NCBI GenBank assembly: GCA_018623405.1
Contig: JAAZVO010000020.1
Location: 1 to 18,064 of the forward strand
Reading direction: 5' to 3'
Source: Crocinitomicaceae bacterium
GTDB lineage: Bacteria > Bacteroidota > Bacteroidia > Flavobacteriales_G > Salibacteraceae
DNA length: 18,064 nucleotides
The translations under genes were made by a program, and so were the position numbers. Shown here piece after piece: positions 15,282 to 18,064 of this stretch (positions within the stretch are counted from its first letter, which is position 1; every line of letters begins with the position of its first letter). Under the pieces are notes generated by a model. The model was given only the letters and a program-made list of their open reading frames with translations, did not search any database and was not told where the DNA came from.

Positions 15282-16146
15282 CGATAAACCTAATGCCGAA
15301 TGTATTGTAAAGGTTGTCTTTAAAACCAAAGTTTGAGATTAGGCCTAAAGAAAATTGTTGGTTTTCAAACCCTAATTCATTCCGAAATGCCAAAGGAAAA
15401 TCACCGTTATTTAAGTACCCTTTAAAACCCGAAAAGTCAGTTTTCCAAAACCAATTTCCATATCTCGAGTCAGCACCAAGGCTAAACATAATCGCATCGT
15501 TTTGCAAGGCATTTACATCATTGGTTTGCCATGCATAAAACCCTAACATGGTAAATAAACGAAGGTTAAAGTTTTCGTTTTTTACTATAAATTTCCCAAC
15601 CGATACATCAAAAAAGTATCCGGGAGCATCGGTATATCTAGCATTTTTTAGGTGCAATCCTGAGGCGGTTCTAATAGCCGCTCTTAAACCAACCCCGGGT
15701 AATTTGTCAGACTCTTCTATCAATTGTAAATAGGTAGAAAAATAAATATCGCCCCCAATAAGTCCTTTTGCATCCTCATCTCTTGCAAATCTTTCATCCC
15801 GCTTTGTTGAATCTAAATTGTAATATTCTAACCCAACGCCATAAACCTCAATAAAAACTCGTTTACCAAAAGGTACACCTCCACGCTCAAAAAATGCATA
15901 AGTATTATCGCCCGAAATTAATTGGGCCAAAAGCGAAGTTTCTAACTCTCCTTTTAGTTTCATGGCGCCTTTTGTAGCGTCAGGAATTGGCAATGCGTTT
16001 GGACCAAAATACCTTGGTGAATAAACCATATAATCTTGCCAAGAAGTTACGCCATCCCAATTGTGCTTATTGTTCCACCAACCATAGTCATTTTGGGCAA
16101 TGGTAAAAATGGGGAGAAATAAAAAATAATAAAACAAGATTCTCAA
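15253..16146 (-). CDS. Putative exported outer-membrane protein of unknown function
   Basis: A 297-residue protein with signal peptide MRILFYYFLFLPIFTIA, cleaved before QNDYGWW. The mature part is rich in aromatic residues, with many alternating strand-like segments in its second half (for example FNLRLFTMLGFYAW, NQQFSLGLISNFGF). This fits a small outer-membrane beta-barrel, but I recognise no named domain. The early stretch NDYGWWNNKHNWDG and SPRYFGPNALPIPD look conserved rather than random. I chose the TTG at 16146 because it shares TTGA with the stop of the upstream 83-residue gene. A TTG nine codons earlier (16173) also gives a plausible signal peptide. It is likely co-transcribed with that small gene. 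A transport or adhesion function is not supported by anything visible. Confidence 0.75.
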   Translation of the reverse strand: MRILFYYFLFLPIFTIAQNDYGWWNNKHNWDGVTSWQDYMVYSPRYFGPNALPIPDATKGAMKLKGELETSLLAQLISGDNTYAFFERGGVPFGKRVFIEVYGVGLEYYNLDSTKRDERFARDEDAKGLIGGDIYFSTYLQLIEESDKLPGVGLRAAIRTASGLHLKNARYTDAPGYFFDVSVGKFIVKNENFNLRLFTMLGFYAWQTNDVNALQNDAIMFSLGADSRYGNWFWKTDFSGFKGYLNNGDFPLAFRNELGFENQQFSLGLISNFGFKDNLYNTFGIRFIEKINWLKMD

Positions 16147-16394
16147 GGCAACTCCTTTAAATTTCGTCGGCAAAATTCCAATTTTTCAGCAAACTCATTT
16201 TCAGTGCAGGTAACCCAAAACTCCTCTTTTTCAAGCATATCTTGAATCATTACTCTTTCAGGAAGAATTTTAGCTTTTATTCTATGTAAGGTAAAAGTTT
16301 TACCTGTTATTTTTAATTCCAAAAACTCATCTGGACTAAGAATTTGAAAGTACGATTTTTGATCTAGGTACTCTTTATATATAGGAAATTCCAT
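16143..16394 (-). CDS. Small protein of unknown function (83 aa)
   Basis: An ATG-started 83-residue frame, MEFPIYKEYLDQKSYFQI through EFCRRNLKELP. It has no signal peptide or membrane segment and is highly charged (Glu and Lys rich), so it is probably cytoplasmic. I do not recognise a family. Codon usage resembles the neighbours, and the ends are neat: a 4-nt overlap with the outer-membrane protein gene downstream and a 47-nt divergent gap to the TPR gene. These support a real gene. The two cysteines (in WVTCTENEF and LEFCRR) do not form a recognisable metal motif. Confidence 0.65.
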   Translation of the reverse strand: MEFPIYKEYLDQKSYFQILSPDEFLELKITGKTFTLHRIKAKILPERVMIQDMLEKEEFWVTCTENEFAEKLEFCRRNLKELP

Positions 16395-16441
16395 GAGCGG
16401 AAAACTAATTAAAGGTTATTTGGTTTGTAAAAAAAAGCAAA

Positions 16442-17011
16442 ATGAGTAATAACCCATTTTTTATTGAAGGCCAAAAGCTATACAAGGCTAAAAAGTTTAG
16501 TGAAGCCATTGAAAACTTTTCTAAAGCCATTGAAAAAGAAGAAAACCCATACATATACTACGAAAGAGGAATGTCTTACCTCCATTCAAGAAATTTTAGC
16601 CTTGCCTTATCTGATTTAAATACTGCAGCAGAACTACAACCTGAAAACCCATTTAGATTTTCTAGCAGGGCTTATGTTAAAGATTTGATGGGCGATTATA
16701 TTGGGGCTGTAGAAGATTATGAACGCTGCTTAAAATTAGATCCTAATGATGCAGTGGCATTAAATAACCTTGGAATTATTGAAGATAAGTTAGGGCGGAA
16801 AGAAAAAGCAAAAAAATTAGTAAAACGTACTGACAAGCTTGCTGCAGCAGATGAATTTTTATTTCAGCAAAGACAAAAATCCTTTGATAAAAACATCGAG
16901 AAACCTCCAACAAAAAAAAGTTTTAAAAGCATATTAAAAGAAGTTTTAACAAGTAAAGATGGATGGGCTGAATTATTTACATTCGTTAAAAATGGATTTA
17001 AACTTAAATAA
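16442..17011 (+). CDS. Tetratricopeptide repeat protein
   Basis: A 189-residue soluble protein with about three and a half TPR units: residues 4-33 (KLYKAKKFSEAIENFSKAIE), 37-69, 71-103 (DYIGAVEDYERCLKLDPND), then a partial unit to about 127. After these comes a basic linker and a conserved-looking tail, SKDGWAELFTFVKNGFKLK. TPRs form helical scaffolds for protein partners; no partner can be read from sequence. There is no signal peptide. Its last 20 nt overlap the start of the addB-like gene, so the two are almost certainly one transcript. This raises the possibility that it acts with AddAB, but co-transcription alone does not prove that. Confidence 0.88.
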   Translation: MSNNPFFIEGQKLYKAKKFSEAIENFSKAIEKEENPYIYYERGMSYLHSRNFSLALSDLNTAAELQPENPFRFSSRAYVKDLMGDYIGAVEDYERCLKLDPNDAVALNNLGIIEDKLGRKEKAKKLVKRTDKLAAADEFLFQQRQKSFDKNIEKPPTKKSFKSILKEVLTSKDGWAELFTFVKNGFKLK

Positions 17012-18064
17012 TAACCAAACTACGTTTTTAGGAAAAGTTGCCGAAAGCCTATTGGCAAACCACCCAGAACAACTCCAAAATGTAAGGGTAATTTTCCCCA
17101 ACCGCAGAGCTAAATTATTCTTAGAAAAAGAGCTTCAAAAAAGAATCTCCAAGCCTATTTGGTTGCCAAAAATTGAAGGGTTTGATGATTTTTTACAAGA
17201 TGTTTTTAAGCTCAATTATTCCTCTGACTTAGAGGTAAAAATGCACCTTTTCAATTGCTATCAGAACGTTTATCAAAAAAACGATTCACTTGAAGACTTC
17301 CTAAAATGGAGTGCAATAATATTATCAGACTTTAATGACATTTTAGAATCTCAAGTTAATTTTAAAACTTTACTAACCCATCTTGAAAAAATTAGAATAC
17401 TTGAAAATTGGAATCCTACCGATGGAAACCCAACACCACTTCAGTCTGAGTATTTTTCATTTTGGAAAAAGCTTCCATTTCTTTTTGAAGAATTTGTAAA
17501 ACCATTCGAAAAGTCAGAGCTATTTTCAAGGTCTTATGCCGAAAAAAAATTGGCGGCCAACTTCAATGATATTTTTAATGAAAAGTTAAGCAGCTACAAA
17601 CATTACTACTTTATAGGATTTAATGCCTTAACAGCATCAGAACAAAAAATATTCTCACAATTTAAAAATCAAACCAACACCCATTTTTATTGGGATGTAG
17701 ATGAGTATTATTTCAATAATCAATTTCACGAAGCAGGCAAACCCATTAAAGCAGCGGCAAAAGCATTAAAAGAACAAAACATTAGCTTTTTGGGTAATCA
17801 ACTAACTCAAAAGCCCAAGAAGATTAACATAGTTGGCACTCAAGGAAACTACAATCAAACTAAAATTCTAAGTAGTTTGCTTAGTAATCTTTCGTTAGAG
17901 GAGCAAAAAGAAACTGCGGTTGTATTAGGCAACACGGCTAATTTACCTCAGTTATTAAACTCGCTTCCTGAAAATATTAAAACTGTAAATATTAGCGCCG
18001 GATTAAGCATTCAATCTCAACCGCTATACAGCTTATTTTTTGACCTCATAAAACTTTGGAAAAA
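16992..18064 (+). CDS. addB: AddB-like helicase-nuclease subunit, N-terminal part (runs off right edge)
   Basis: The frame opens at ATG 16992 inside the end of the TPR gene and stays open for 357 codons to the window end. It starts MDLNLNNNQTTFLGKVAESL. The motif VRVIFPNRRAKLFLEKEL (31-48) and the following PIWLPKIEGFDDFLQDVF match the N-terminus of Bacteroidota AddB-like PD-(D/E)XK nuclease family proteins. No Walker A loop precedes this motif, so this end looks like an inactivated helicase domain, as in RecC-type partners. Later landmarks are HYYFIGFNALTASEQKIF (about 205-222) and a Rossmann-like INIVGTQGNYNQTKIL near 277. The expected C-terminal nuclease and possible Fe-S cysteines lie beyond the window. 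It probably pairs with the AddA-like protein encoded upstream at 11246. Confidence 0.85.
   Translation, partial: MDLNLNNNQTTFLGKVAESLLANHPEQLQNVRVIFPNRRAKLFLEKELQKRISKPIWLPKIEGFDDFLQDVFKLNYSSDLEVKMHLFNCYQNVYQKNDSLEDFLKWSAIILSDFNDILESQVNFKTLLTHLEKIRILENWNPTDGNPTPLQSEYFSFWKKLPFLFEEFVKPFEKSELFSRSYAEKKLAANFNDIFNEKLSSYKHYYFIGFNALTASEQKIFSQFKNQTNTHFYWDVDEYYFNNQFHEAGKPIKAAAKALKEQNISFLGNQLTQKPKKINIVGTQGNYNQTKILSSLLSNLSLEEQKETAVVLGNTANLPQLLNSLPENIKTVNISAGLSIQSQPLYSLFFDLIKLWK

Noticed and set aside
11246..18064. A phage-defence island around the helicase-nuclease genes
   Set aside because: The helicase-nuclease has the full AddA motif set and an AddB-like partner downstream; intervening genes are ordinary and no toxin, restriction or integrase gene is present.

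Overview
The window looks like chromosomal DNA from a low-GC Bacteroidota, most likely the Flavobacteriales. Four things point there. Two proteins end in type IX secretion (T9SS) sorting domains, one type B and one type A. Start codons lack a clear Shine-Dalgarno sequence and instead have A/T-rich leaders. The DUF2400 (TIGR02757), AddA-like and AddB-like proteins are of the type familiar from that phylum. The genes are packed very tightly, with no gene-free stretch over about 130 bases. I see no rRNA, tRNA, CRISPR array, insertion sequence or phage gene.

Layout. (1) 1-1255, minus strand: sucC (succinyl-CoA synthetase beta subunit) followed 11 nt later by the first 17 codons of a biotin carboxylase that runs off the left edge. 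(2) 1381-6966, plus strand: a tight three-gene run of lolD, a DUF2400 protein and a 1397-residue T9SS type B surface protein with nine regularly spaced two-cysteine modules, probably ended by a hairpin over the last stop codon. (3) 7024-8520, plus: a flavoprotein with the lipoamide dehydrogenase fold that has lost both redox cysteines but kept the C-terminal His-Glu pair. (4) 11218-8526, minus: a secreted subtilisin-like protease with a type A sorting domain, coupled to a lipoprotein di-haem peroxidase with MauG-like features. (5) 11246-18064: an AddA-like helicase-nuclease and, 2.7 kb further on, the start of an AddB-like partner. Between them lie an SRPBCC protein, an ElaA-like acetyltransferase, a putative outer-membrane protein with a small unknown gene, and a TPR protein that overlaps addB.

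How the genes relate. AddA and AddB would together form the double-strand-break resection enzyme that feeds RecA. LolD would power lipoprotein release from the inner membrane. The T9SS protein, protease and di-haem lipoprotein are all cell-envelope or surface proteins. SucC and the biotin carboxylase belong to central acyl-CoA metabolism.

A recurring architectural theme is minimal overlap. Three same-strand junctions share the four bases TTGA (stop TGA, start TTG), and two convergent pairs share the palindromic stop TTAA. Five of the thirteen genes whose start lies in the window appear to begin with TTG. No wholly novel multi-gene system is evident. The most interesting items are the disulfide-less lipoamide dehydrogenase relative, the glycosylase-like signature in the DUF2400 protein, and the protease plus MauG-like pair.
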